Part shown: in pieces, positions 12,652 through 24,876 of the stretch
How positions within the stretch are numbered: the first letter of the stretch is position 1
Layout of the letters: every line of letters starts with the position of its first letter
Assembly (NCBI RefSeq): GCF_001625215.2
Contig: NC_030382.2
Coordinates: 36,153,264 to 36,217,263 of the forward strand
Length of the DNA: 64,000 nucleotides
From: Daucus carota subsp. sativus
Lineage: Eukaryota; Streptophyta; Magnoliopsida; Apiales; Apiaceae
Direction of reading: 5' to 3'
Program-made: the position numbers and the translations under genes
The notes under the pieces: generated by a model
The model's input: the letters and a program-made list of their open reading frames with translations, nothing else
The model's database searches: none
Told to the model about the DNA's origin: nothing

Positions 12652-15600
12652 ATGGCTAGAACTAGAGGAGGTATGTTAATCTAGGGTTTTATGTTTTTTT
12701 ATTATAATTTATTGTGCTTCTATTTATCTATTGTCTAATGCTATGATATGATTTATGTTCTGTTTTTATATGATATGATTTATTGATGTGCAAGTCAGTA
12801 TTTAGTGATTTTAGTGATTTTGATGATAGTTTAGTGATTTAGTGATGAATTAGTGATGATTTTTTATTGTTTAATTTAGTGATTTGGTGATAATTTAGTT
12901 AGTGATTTGGAGATATGAGTTAAACAGACGAGTGAGTGATAGTTATTGATTAGTGATGAATTAGTGATGATTTTGTATTGTTTAATTTAGTGATTTGGTG
13001 ATAATTTAGTTAGTGATTTGGAGATACGAGTTAACCTTGGTGATACGAGTTAAACTTGTGATTTGGTGTTAAACACATGAATGAGTTAATTTATGAACTG
13101 TTCTCTGTTTTTGTGATTTAGTGTTATTCAATTTAGTTTTGTGATTTAATATTAACTGTTTAAGTATTAGGATAAAATAATAACTCTGAACATAAAATGT
13201 TAGACATCATGTGTGAATAGAAAATATGCCTTCTACTTGTGCACGCGTGTAATTGCGATTTTGTTATACTCTGTGTAGTCGTCTGCATAATCTTATCAGT
13301 TTTATCATCACTTGTCTGATAAGTGATGATAGACTGATATAGTTTATTTAGCTGATATAGTTATTGCAGATTTCCATTCTTATAGACAAGTGTTATAGAC
13401 AAGTGTTATTTAGAACAAGTTACACAATCTTATAGTTTAGTTTTGTGATATTTAGAACAAATTAGGATATAATAGTTAATTGTCTAAGTGTTATTGAATA
13501 TAAAAAATAGCAAACCGTGAACATAGGCAAGTGTACCCTATAAGTGTCCTACTAGTAAGTTAAGTTCTGTTACAAATTACACAATTTTCACTCGTAGATA
13601 ATAGTTGAATCACTAAATTCAACTATCTAAATCATTAAATCATGTACAGCTATTACTAAAAAATAAAGGTTTTAGTAGTTTTAACATATATAAAATGTGT
13701 ACTTTGATGTAACAAAAATTTTTGCAAGTGTTTGACATATGCAGGTCCTAAAATTCAAGTGCGAAGAAGCTCAAGAATTCGTCAAAATAGCTTTCCAAAA
13801 ACAACATCCACAGATCCAATAGATTTAGTTGATTCAGACGAAGAAAATAATATGACTCGAGTGAAAAAACCAGCACATAGACCTGCAGGAAATTATTATG
13901 TATGTATTTAGATATTCATTCTCTTTTTGTATTAAGTACTACTTTCACTTAATAAACTAATTGTTTATCTTTTTGTATGTAGTACTACTTTCACTTAGTA
14001 AACTGATTGTTTTGAACAGGATCATACCGATCAAGAGGAGCCAAACAATGAACATGAAAATGAAGAACAACCTCAAGAGGAAGAACAATCAGACAAAGAA
14101 ACAGAAGAACAAAATCTAGAAGAACCAGAAGCTGAACAAAATCTAGAAGAAGATGAGCAAGCAGATGAACAAGAAGATGAAATGCCAGAAGCTAATGAGA
14201 AGCCAAAAATCACTAAATTTAAAAGGAAGGCATTTTATCCTGATACAAATTTACCAAAAAAGAAGAAGCCTACGATCATTTTACCAACGATGAGATACAA
14301 CAACAAGGAATCTGTGGTATTATTTTCACTACTTTATTCATATATAGTCATTCATCTACACTAACCTTATATCATACTTAAAGTATATCATTGCTTTGAA
14401 CTAATTTTCATTTTTTCATATCTTTAGGTAATTGAAGGTGCTAAACACATTAATAAACAGAAAGATGAAGTGAAACTAAGAGTTTCACCTAGATTGTTTA
14501 GTGAGGTCATCTATTTTCTCACTCCAGAACAAAGAAAATGGGTCCAAAAAGCTGGTTTTTCTCTGCTATTGGAGTTTCAGTTGGAGATGCTTCCAGCCAA
14601 ACTCAGTTACAACGTCCTTCAAATTTTTGATCATAATTCAGTTTCTCTGAAAATTAAAGATAAAGAAATCAACATCACAGAAGATGATGTATTTGATGTG
14701 CTGGGATTGCCGCATGGAGATCTATCAGTAAGACTTGGCACAGAGGACGAATATAGAGAAAGAATAGATGCATGGCTTGCACAGTTCAAATATGATAAAG
14801 ATCAAATCACAGCCCAAAGACTTGTGCAAGTCATGAGAGGACAACCAGTTACGGAGAATTTTAAGCTGAATTTTCTACTTCTCATGTCAAATGCTCTACT
14901 TGGAACAACAACTAGTTCTTATATTGACAGACAGCTACTGAGGTTTGATGATGATCTTGATAATCTAAGGAAGTACAATTGGCCAGAGTTTTTGCTAGAT
15001 TATCTTGTGCTTGCAACAGAGAACTGGAATAGGACAACAACCACATTCTTTCGTGGATCCCTTGTTTTCCTCACTGTAAGTCTCCAACACACTTTTTTAA
15101 ATTCTTTCGTGAATCACTTTGTTTTTATGCATATTTCACTTTTATGCATATTCCACTTTTTATGCAGTTGTTTTATGTTGACCGTGTAAGAAACAAAGGT
15201 ATCAAAATTGTTGAAAGGCAGTTCCCATCTTACAAAGGTTGGGATGTAGATACATTAAGGGAAAGACAAGCACTGGAGCTGTTAGGTGGTGGAGCTTTTG
15301 GAGTTGGCCAGGTTTTGAAACCACTTAGAGAATATTTACATGAAGAAGATCCATTTGAAAATCAACCAAAGGTATAAACACTAATCTCTGTTAATTTTTA
15401 TAATATATAATTCTTAGATATTAACTATTTTTCACTTCTCTGTAGAACCCTAGCAATTCTGGTACAAACGCTAGCGAACAAAATGAGATTTGGGATGATT
15501 TGAATGTTTGGCAAACAGTGGATGATATTGAAGCTGACCACATTAGGAACAAAGAACCACAAAAAGCCTTTTCACCCGATGATCCTCAAGAAAATGATGG

Positions 15601-18353
15601 CAACATAAATGAAAATACAATCAACAGAGATAGTCAAGAGGACACAGAGATTGAACCATCAGAAGAGGTATTTTTCAATATCTCTATACTAAATCACTAG
15701 ATTATACTAGTTTGATCACTAACTATGAATGTTAAATCACTAACTATGAATGTTAAATCACTAAAAGCTATGATACACTAACTATGAATACACTAACTTT
15801 GCATTTCATAGTTAACTGTATTGCATGTGTTAAATCACTAACTATGAATGTTAAATCACTAAGAAACTAGTTTTGATCACTTATGATATATGCAAAAAAT
15901 GCATATACTTCTGTACAAAAATTACATAAAAACATTATACAAATTAAGTGTTTAAAGTATACTTATAAAACATATTTCAGGATATTGTGCAAAAGTTGAC
16001 AACAAGAGCTCAAGATATCTTGGAAGCCAAGTTCCAACTAGAGGATGACCTGAGGAAGGCAAGGGAAAAATTTCCAAATTGTTATTCACTAAAGACAATT
16101 GAAGAAGTTATTTGTGAAAACTTCCCTGCAAAAAAACCTCCACCAACAACAAGTTCTACACACGAACATGTCAATCCTGCAGTTGATCTAGACGTTCATC
16201 CACCAAGTAAGGCAAATGAACAAGATCAGAATCCTCCAGTTGATCCACAACCCTCAACAACTAATGCACCAGCAGATCAATCAAAAGAACCCCCAACAGT
16301 CCAAATGTCTAATCAATCAGAAGAACTGGGAGATAAGGAGCCAGAGATTGTTAATGATTTTGATCGTGATTTGAGTCCTAAGAGTCTTGAACAATTGGAG
16401 ATCGCTGAGAAGTTCTATATAACATATAAAAAGAGAACAAGTCCAGCTAATAATCAAGACAAAGACATAATTCCAAGTTTCTCACTTGGAATAGATGATG
16501 AACCAAATCAAAATGCTGATGACTGCACTGTTCCACAACCTCAGGCAAGACAGAAAAGCACAAGACTTAAGAAGATCGGCCCTCATGCAAGATCACCATA
16601 TATAGACAGAGTGGTTGATATAACTAAACATCTTGGCAATCTTGATTTTGGTTTTTGGAGCTTTTTAATCCAGAAAAGTAATCTGCTGTAAGTTTTCCTA
16701 TTTCAATAATTAATGTTCACTTTTACTTTTATAATCTATACTAAATTGACAATAAACATGCAATTACAGGGAAATTATCTTTAGATGCAAAGGGGTGAAA
16801 AGCATTAGGGAGCATATTCAAACGTTGAGACCAAAAACAAGTCTGTACTATTCAGTCATTGATGTATGGGCTGCAATTTTAAATGAAACTGAGAAGTACA
16901 AGTCTGATGACTCTCCACTCCGCTTCTTTTGTACTGTTGGAGATTTGGTAATTACCAATACATATCAGTATTTAGACATTACCAATATTCATTAATTTTA
17001 TATTTTTCCTAACTATTTTGTGATGCTTTCAGACTTTCAGCCTTGATCCAACAAAAAGATTTCCAGAGACATTACCTCTATTCTCCAAAGGGATGGATAA
17101 AATACTCAGCACATTCTCTATGGAAAGATTAGAAGATATTACCATGGTAATATCAATTTAATGCATTTTTAACAGTTTTAATATTATTTGTTCAACCCTT
17201 TTTGTTTTTCTAAAAATATTTGCATGATTTCGGCACCAACTTCTATAACATGTTTTTCATCCTTTTCTACTTTATTGCATCTTACTTAAAAATATTCAGA
17301 TGGCAATAATGCATTCATCTCCAAGTATATATTCATCAGTTCATCATACCATATGAATATATGATATATTGACCGGTCTTTGCCATGGGAATACAGATCT
17401 TCTTAATTATATGATATATGATATATTGACCGGTCTTTGCCATGCTACTAACCTTTCTTTTGAATACAGATATTCTTTCCCATTAATAAGAATGGACACT
17501 ATTATTTGATCTGTTACAATCTGAAGACCCCGGAATGCTTCTTAATTGACAATGTTCGCCGTGATGACAAACCAAGACCATATTATACAAGGGTTCCGGA
17601 TGTTTTGGTAAGACACATGAATCACTTCTAGTTGTTATATAAAATATCTTTTGTATTTGTTATAACTATTTAATATAATTCAATAAAATGAACTGCAAAA
17701 ATCTTCCTTTATATCTTTTATCTTTCAAGGGAATAACAAATTTTATTTACTTCTTTAACATTTTCTTTCAGCATTCACACTTATGCAACTATTTAAGTGA
17801 TAAAGGATATGCACATGTGACAAAGAGAATACGTAGACTGAAGCCAGATTACTTGAAGATGTCGTGGCAAACAGTTTATAATTCTACTGACTGTGGAATA
17901 TTCCTGATGCGACATATGGAAACCTTCAAAGGGGATGTCAAAAATTGGGAAATTGATTTTGTGGAAGAAGGGGTAAGAGTTTAAATAACTTTTTAGATGT
18001 TTCAAATATCTAATCATAATGTCAATGCATTTACTAATTGCAAACTTAATCATTCTATTTTACAGAACCTTCAGGATAATCAAATCAGACGTCTCCGATT
18101 CAAGTATGGAACTGCAATATTGTCTTCGCCTGCTAATGAATTAAGGGAACCAATCATGAAAGAAGCAGAAGATTTATACAAGAAGGCAGCAGATAAGAAA
18201 ATTTTTGAAATTGTAAAATCCAGATCATCAAAACCACAACCACCACAGCAGAAAGAGAAAGAAACAAGCTCCACAAAAAAGACTGTCAAATTTGCTAAGA
18301 ACTTGGCTACTATATTCGAAGATGCAGCCTGCCAATCGGAAGAGGAAAATTGA
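12652..18353 (+). CDS. Transposon-encoded Ulp1-type cysteine protease protein
   Basis: Twelve exons join in phase without a stop into 1056 aa: 12652-12670, 13745-13899, 14020-14316, 14428-15075, 15168-15371, 15446-15667, 15981-16687, 16770-16947, 17033-17146, 17470-17607, 17772-17972 and 18066-18353. The N-terminus is basic, then strongly acidic (Glu-rich, about residues 65-120). Residues about 160-440 form an all-alpha region with LTPEQRKWVQKAGF and DVFDVLGLPHGD, typical of plant transposon Ulp1 proteins. The C-terminal third is a Ulp1/C48 peptidase: His858 in NGHYYLI, Asp875 in CFLIDN and Cys935 in STDCGIF. The Gln in SWQTVYNSTDCG lies 8 residues before Cys, not the more common 6. Such proteases cleave SUMO- or ubiquitin-like conjugates in the host; activity here is not shown. 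It is convergent with the transposase at 19408. Confidence 0.85.
12837..13030 (+). repeat. Tandem duplication in intron 1 of the MULE Ulp1 gene
   Basis: A unit of about 80 bases built on TTAGTGAT words (TTAGTGATGAATTAGTGATG ... TTAGTTAGTGATTTGGAGAT) occurs at about 12837-12916 and again at about 12949-13027. The spacer is about 32 bases. Confidence 0.75.
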
Positions 18354-19407
18354 TACAAATGTTTGACTCTGTTATTGTGATATATTGGTGAATTTGGCAC
18401 AAACTTGTTCATTCATGTTCTGCCTTTGTGACTTTGGCACAAAATTGTTCATTCTTGTTTGACTCTGTTTTTTGTGATATATTGGTGATACAAATGTTTG
18501 ACTCTGTTTTTGTGATAAATTGGTGACTTTGTGATATTAGTATAATTCATGTTCTATTTTGAGATATTAGACTTGTTATAAATATTCAAAAGAGCAAAAA
18601 ATTACTCTATTAAATCTGATCGTATTAATATGTTTTTATTCCTCTTTCGCATTAGCAGCAAAAAATCAAAATATGAAAAACACTACATTATCAATTTCAA
18701 CTACAAACACATCTCTTTTAAACATTTTTAAAATCATAATTGTATATAATGTGGCGTTTTTCATTGTAAGAGTATAAATTTTTTACGATATCTCGAATTT
18801 AATTAGTTTAAGGTATAAAATTATCACTCTAAACCGAAGATATGAACCCTAGAATATCAACAAATCTTAATTTACATTCTAAAAATCATTACTCGAATTC
18901 AATTTATTTCAAAGTATAAAAAACTCATCAAATTATTCATTTTTTGCCCTGCATATCACTAACTTACATACTGCAAATCACTAAAATGTAAAGTACAAAT
19001 CACTAATATCAGGTGACTAAACTACTAAATTGATTTTCTGATCAAACCATTCTCGACAAACATATTCTCACTAAGACAAGCAGTCGTTAACCGAGACGAA
19101 TAAGCATTGGTTCCCCTGTTATCACTGGGAAGAACATTTCAACCATGAATCAATAGGTTCACAAATTTCATTACACAGCTCATTTTTTTTGCAAAACATT
19201 GTACCTCTCTAGCTACAGAGTATGAAAACGTCTACTTCCAGACCCCAGCCTTAAAAGCATAGATAGAATTATGCATAAACTACAAGAATCAAAAAATACA
19301 TCCAAGCCACTGTCAACTTATGAACTGTCTTAAAGTACAAATTTCCTGAGCATCATTTAAAAAGTGTTTATATAATATCTTCAAACTGTCAAATACTTTC
19401 AAGCCAC
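18354..19407. other. Intergenic spacer between the convergent MULE genes
   Basis: It holds the 3' ends of both transposon genes. Around 18360-18540 the phrase TTTGTGATATATTGGTGA and TTTGACTCTGTTTTTGTGAT recur several times as a local tandem-like repeat. Around 18950-19010 ATCACTAA words recur. No reading frame is supported. Confidence 0.6.
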
Positions 19408-22400
19408 TTAACACACATTTGTTTCTATTCCTCCTTTTTTCTTTGGACAAGTTCTAGAATCATGAGTCGTCGCAGAGCATTCTTTGCATCTTCTAATCCT
19501 TTTCTTCGATTTATTCAATGCTTTCTCCCGGTCACTGATCAACCTCTTGAAATGATTACCTTTGTTCTTTGAAATGTTTGGTACAAGAATATTAAGTTCT
19601 CCAACTGGCTGTTCACCAAGAATAGATGCAATATGATCTTTCTTACTAAACTCAGCAGCATCACTCCCATATTTTTCAAGCTCAGCATTTATTTCCTTTA
19701 TAGCTTTGTGCACATATTCAAGTTTCTCTAAATCAATACCAGCATTGTTAACCGTTTGACGAAAATCAAACCATATGTTTGACAACTTTAAAGACACTCT
19801 CTCCATCTTGAAATAGTCATTAGATACCAGATCAACATCTGATCCACTGCCACACTCAGCGATTTTCATCCATCTGTTAAGCACGAGGCTTCTAGGAAAT
19901 TTTGTAACGCCTATTTGCTTCAAGCCACAGAATGCATGCCTACATACTATTCCACACATAACAAATTTCTTACATGAACATACAGCATGAGCTTTACTAA
20001 CGGAAACCTGCATTAAAAAAAAATAACTGAAATCAGTTCCCATAAAATATATGTGAAAATCTGTTAAACTACATTACATTGCTATAATCTTAGTACCTAA
20101 AATATATGTTATGTTAGTTATGCATTCTGCATTCAAAAAAGTAACCACAACACAAAATATAATAAAAATTAAATTAAATTTAACAGGTTTTATATCACAT
20201 TAAAACAACTAAACTAATTATATTATACTATTTATCACATACCTTAAAAATTTTGTCCTTAACCTTCACATCTCTAATTTCAAGATGAATGACTCCATTA
20301 ACATCTTCACTCATCTTCTTAATCTGCATTTCCAAGCACGATGCTAAAATTTCTTCCTAAAGCTTGTAAAAAATTGCACGCGTAAAGATGTCAGCAGCAT
20401 CATTTTCAATAAACCATCTTGACAACGTTGATGGACTGCTAGAATTCGACTCGTGGTCTAGTCTCTTTGTTTCATTCCGCTGCCTATCCATAGCACTCTG
20501 AAACCGTATCCAAAACTCACACAATGTATCACTCTGTCTATGAAAATGGCCAAAAAAAAAGTTTTCACTTTCAGACCTACTTGTTGTTCTCAACAAACCA
20601 AACATTGGACTGTCCCTAAAATATGAAGGGATCCATGATGCCCTCATCTCATACATATCAGATAGCCACTTGTTTTCCTCAAGATTAAACTCTTTAATAA
20701 CAGATTTCCAGCCATTTTCAAATTCTTCAACCTCCAATGTTGATGACCAAATATAAGCCTTCATTTTCTCCATAAAATCAGTCTCCTTGCACAAACGGTT
20801 ACCAAGCTGCAACAATAAGAACGAAATTGGTCAGTATCTCTATGTGCAACCAAAAAATAATCAACTCAACTAATATGCATAACTTTAAATTACTACCTTA
20901 ATTGGAAATTTTTGCATAATATGCCACATACATAGACGATGCTTGCTAGCAACTAATCCATTTTCAGAAGAAAAACAATCAGGGATAGCTATCTTCATCG
21001 CAGGGCACTGATCAGTAATCAAAACAACTGGATTACGTCCCATTGCCTTCACAAAATGCCTAAATGCCCAGCTAAAATGAGTAACATCCTCCTTTGCTAA
21101 AAGACAAGCAGCAAATGTAACACATCGATCATGTTTATCAACACCGGTAAACGGCGCAAAAATCATATTATACCTACACAAAAAACAACAAAAATAAAAA
21201 ACTCAATATAAACATATAATATAGGACAAACTACTACACCTAGAAAAAATAAAAAATTGCAGTGCAATGTTGCACAAAATGATGCAGTTCAACTACAAAC
21301 ACTACAACCACTTAAACTAAAAAAATGTCCAAATCACTAAACAAACTGCATATACTACTAAATTATTAGACAAAAATCACTAAAACTACTAGCTGAATCA
21401 CTATAACAACCTCAGAAAAACCAGTACACTGCAGTTCAAGGATTGATGCAAAGGCGTATCTACTTGTAAAAACTCTTGTACATTCGGACGTTAAAATGCA
21501 ACTGTATTTAAACCAAAATCCTTCATTACAAAATATAAGGATTTGCAGCCTAGTGGTTACAGGGAACGTAGCAACACATAGTTATCAGAGAAAAAAAATC
21601 TGACATTTTACGTACAAGTCAGAATGGTCAAGCAAAGTGATGAGCACAAATAGAGGTTACATGATAAAATAAAAAGAAGAAAGAAAATGGTGAAGATAGT
21701 CGTTTGGCAAGGATGGAGATAGCATCTGGACTCCAACAAAATTAAGATGACATGCAATGATAAAAAAGAAGAAGAAACCATTTTAAATCAAAAGTGGAGA
21801 TCATCAAACAACTGGTTAATCACAACGGCGCGCCTTAGAAAATTTTGAAGCATAGCAAGGTAAATTGAGACAGTGAAGTATGAATTATGCAAGACAGCGA
21901 ACTAATGGTGTAAACTACTGCCATACACAAACTACCAGCTAGCATTTACTACTGCCATACACAAACTACAAGCTGAATAACTATAACACACTAAATTATT
22001 AGACAGATCACTAAAAACTACTAGCTTAATCACTATAACAGACTCACAAAAACAGGGTAATACAATTCAAAAAAAACATACTATACACAGAAAAATGTCA
22101 CTCAACAAGTACACGAAACTTACTTGTTCGTATCAAATGTGGCATCAAAGGACACGGCATCTCCATATATTTCAAAATTCCGTCTACCAGTTGGATCAGC
22201 CCAAAACAGCATGATTAAATGTCCATCTGGATCCAATTCATAAGCAAAATAAAAAGCTTTCGAAGTCTCCTGCATAACCTTGAAGTTGTCTATTACCATC
22301 TGACCATCTCTTACACCAACATATTCTTTCAAATCACGACTGAAATTTCTGAAATCACGTAAGGTTGCACCTACATTACTATAACCACCAGCCATTTCCT

Positions 22401-23485
22401 TTACCAAACTATAAGCCTTGCTGCATCCAATGTTAACCTTACTAGCATCAAAAACCATATTCCGCAAACTAATACTCATATCTCTACTACATCTCAAAAA
22501 CTGCCGACCGTCTTCACTAGCTAAAGGATGATTATGCGACTCAACAAAATTCAATATAAAATACCTATTAAGACTCATAATCTTGACAACTATTTTCGCT
22601 TTGCATCCACATCTACGAGACCCCGTACGCCTTTCCTTAACAATTTTACCAACCTTTTCTTCACTGCCAAAATTAGCTACATTATAACCTTCTTTACTGC
22701 AAACAAAGTGTTTCAAAATAATCGTCCCATCAGCATCCTTTTTCTCCGTTCCCTTTCTTACATCAAAACCTCCCAACCTTCCATACTCCTTATAAAACTT
22801 AAACGCCTTGTCTAAACTATCAAACACCTGATTAGGAAACGGCAACTCAACTAAGTCAACAGAACTTGGTAAATAATACTTCTGACCACCAGGAGACAAC
22901 GTGTAGTTTGTTATTGAACTATCACATTCATCAGAAACAACAACATCACTGACATCAACAGCCCCCACACGAGAACAATCACCACAAGTCGAACCTGTTT
23001 GCGAAAAAAACAAAAGCACATATCAGCTGCTCAACTCTTTTGAACTAGATACTAACTATAAAAACAGAATTATTCAAAAAATCTAACATATCATCATCAA
23101 AATCACACAGTCACCTCTCACATAGCCTCAATTGCAAGCTCAAAAATACAAAATCCTCAAAAGATAATAATCAAAATCACTACTCAATTTAATATTATAT
23201 ATCTAAAAAATCAAAGCAAAAACTTGATTCTCACATTGTAAACTATCACATAGCCTCCATTACAAAAGCTCAAACACAAAATTCCTCAAAACATAATAAC
23301 GAAAATCACAACTCAATTAACATTCTATACCTAACACTATCAAAACAAAAAACTTGATCTTCGACAAAAAATTATACTTCAAAATCGAAAACATAAAATA
23401 AACTAAGATTAACAGTAAATATAATGCACATAAGATGCAAATTACCTTGATTATCACTGATTTTAGCCAAATCCAATGTAATCAT
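19408..23485 (-). pseudogene. FAR1-type MULE transposase, one in-frame stop
   Basis: Five exons on the minus strand, all in phase: 23485-23446, 22994-22124, 21173-20897, 20806-20243 and 20007-19408 (784 codons). Residues about 65-155 are the FAR1/WRKY-GCM1 zinc-binding domain (FKFYKEYGRLGGFDVRKG, later RRCGCKAKI and ESHNHPL). The DDE core shows Asp297 in VSFDATF, Asp358 in LITDQCP and Glu475 in TSRSESENFF. The SWIM finger is C594xC596 ... C606xH608, and a CCHC knuckle (CKECSATTHDSRTC) lies near the end. Codon 546, at 20357-20359, is TAG in FYKL*EEILASCLEM; related proteins have Gln there (FQEEI), so a CAG-to-TAG change is the likely cause. It removes the SWIM finger and knuckle. The TAG is preceded by a T-rich stretch and could be an acceptor, but splicing there would need an unseen donor and would remove conserved sequence. 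Confidence 0.85.
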
Positions 23486-23801
23486 CTTCGATCAATGGAA
23501 AAAACAACACAACCTCAGTTCGAAGAGAGAAGCAACCGTTCGAACAGAGAGCTATTCACCACAAGTCTTCTGCTCAGTGAAAAATCTCCGACAAATCGTT
23601 AACAGACGATGATATCGAGAAATATATGATAGTTTAGAGAGAGAGATATGACAGTTAGAGAGATGAGTGTTTGATGAGAGAGAAAGTAACGGAATGAATG
23701 CGTTGATTACGTAAAAATCTTTGTCTTTTATATTTTTTTTATTTGATTTAATTCAATGGCTGAGATTAAAAGATGATATTATTTAATGGATGGATAAGAT
23801 A
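23486..23801. other. 5' region of the MULE transposase and subterminal DNA
   Basis: Non-coding. It should contain the transposase promoter and 5' UTR (minus strand). GAGAGA-rich sequence lies at 23634-23690. I see no unambiguous TATA box. Confidence 0.5.
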
Positions 23802-23848
23802 AGTTCCTAGTTTTTATTTTTAAAAAGGTTTGTATTTGATCAAAAGCC
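23802..23848 (-). repeat. Right terminal inverted repeat of the MULE
   Basis: In inverted orientation it reads GGCTTTTGATCAAATACAAA and continues into CCTTTTTAAAAATAAAAACT, aligning with the left terminus at 12085-12131. The first 16 or so bases differ strongly between the two ends. Confidence 0.65.
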
Positions 23849-23900
23849 TATATATATATATATATAGTTGTAATTGAAAACTGAAAACTGGAATCCATAG

Positions 23901-23940
<40 letters not shown>
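23849..23940. repeat. (TA)n and (CA)n microsatellites right of the MULE
   Basis: TA dinucleotides at 23849-23866, then GTTGTAATTGAAAACTGAAAAC, then a 19-unit AC tract at 23903-23940. The sequence between the tracts is also found left of the transposon (GTTGTAACTGAAAACTGG at 12010-12027), so left and right flanks come from related repeat DNA. Confidence 0.9.
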
Positions 23941-23946
<6 letters not shown>

Positions 23947-23964
23947 GGATTCCAAAGATGAGGT

Positions 23965-24017
23965 CGAAAATGATATTTGAAAACTGGAACTTGAAATCAG
24001 GATTTGTAGTTGCATAT
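23965..24017 (+). repeat. 53-bp direct repeat, right copy
   Basis: Starts CGAAAATGATATTTGAAAAC and ends GTAGTTGCATAT. It is the near-identical partner of 11273-11325, in the same orientation. Confidence 0.85.
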
Positions 24018-24876
24018 GCAACTACCGTATTTTTGGAAAATATTTTCAAAAAGATAGTATATTTGAAAGATTTTAGAGAAGGTATTATTTTTGAAAATAA
24101 GATTGGAGAAGGTAGTATTTGTATTTTTGAAAATAAGATTGAAAAAACAGTATACAAGTTAATTCCCCTGTACTTTAATGAGCATAAGCACTCTTAACTA
24201 TAATTTCCATATTTCATTGATTACTCATTTCACTCTGTGTTCGTGCATCTTTATTTTTATATAAAGAATTTATTCTTTATATTTATATTTTTATAAATTT
24301 AAATACTTAAAAAGGCATTTGATATTTCTTATTTGTAGAAATAATGATTTTTATTGAGCACATTTATACATTTTCTTAGAAATAATTGACATTTTTATGA
24401 ACAATAAAACAAGACAAATATATAATTGTTAAACTACGTTATAAATAACAATTAACGACCAATTTTTTGGTAATTAAACAAAAAAATTAAAATTTTAATA
24501 AATTTATGAGTTAAATTGAAAAATTTTGTTCATAAAAGCGGGTATGTATGTATTGAGTTCATATTACTTATGTGTATTTTTTAAAACTAACGATAAGAAA
24601 TAAGTAAATTTTTTAAGCCAATCTAAACCCATAAATTTATTAGGCAAACATTCGGATTCTAAGCATGAAGCTGGCTTCTTCTTGTATAAAATTTTTGTCT
24701 AAAGTACACTGTTCCTACTTCCTAAATATAGCAAGCAACAGATCTCCATTAACCATGATCCACTGTTTGTGTTTGAAGCTGTCATTTACCTCTAAGTTAC
24801 CCTCAGCAACAAAATGCAGGTTCCATTTATATTCTTTTAATATTTTATCATTTATTTGTTATAAAATTTAGCTGTG
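24018..24876. other. Intergenic, upstream of the rhomboid gene
   Basis: AT-rich sequence with A/T runs and no supported gene. It should hold the promoter and 5' UTR of the rhomboid gene. A TATAAAATTT lies only 19 bases before its ATG, too close to act as its TATA box. Confidence 0.5.

Larger units (their letters stand above)
12085..23848. mobile_element. Mutator-like element (KI/Kaonashi-type) with FAR1-type transposase and Ulp1 gene
   Basis: An 11.76 kb element. The left terminus GAGTCATACTCTACTACAAA and the inverted right terminus GGCTTTTGATCAAATACAAA share the spaced words TACAAAC and AAAATAAAAACTA at the same distance, as degenerate inverted repeats of about 45 bp. Both ends abut TA dinucleotide runs, so a 9-11 bp target duplication would be all TA and cannot be delimited. 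It holds two convergent genes: a Ulp1-protease gene (12652-18353, plus) and a MULE transposase with FAR1 DNA-binding domain (19408-23485, minus). MULEs carrying Ulp1-like genes are known in plants as Kaonashi (KI) elements; assignment to that clade is inference. Confidence 0.8.
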
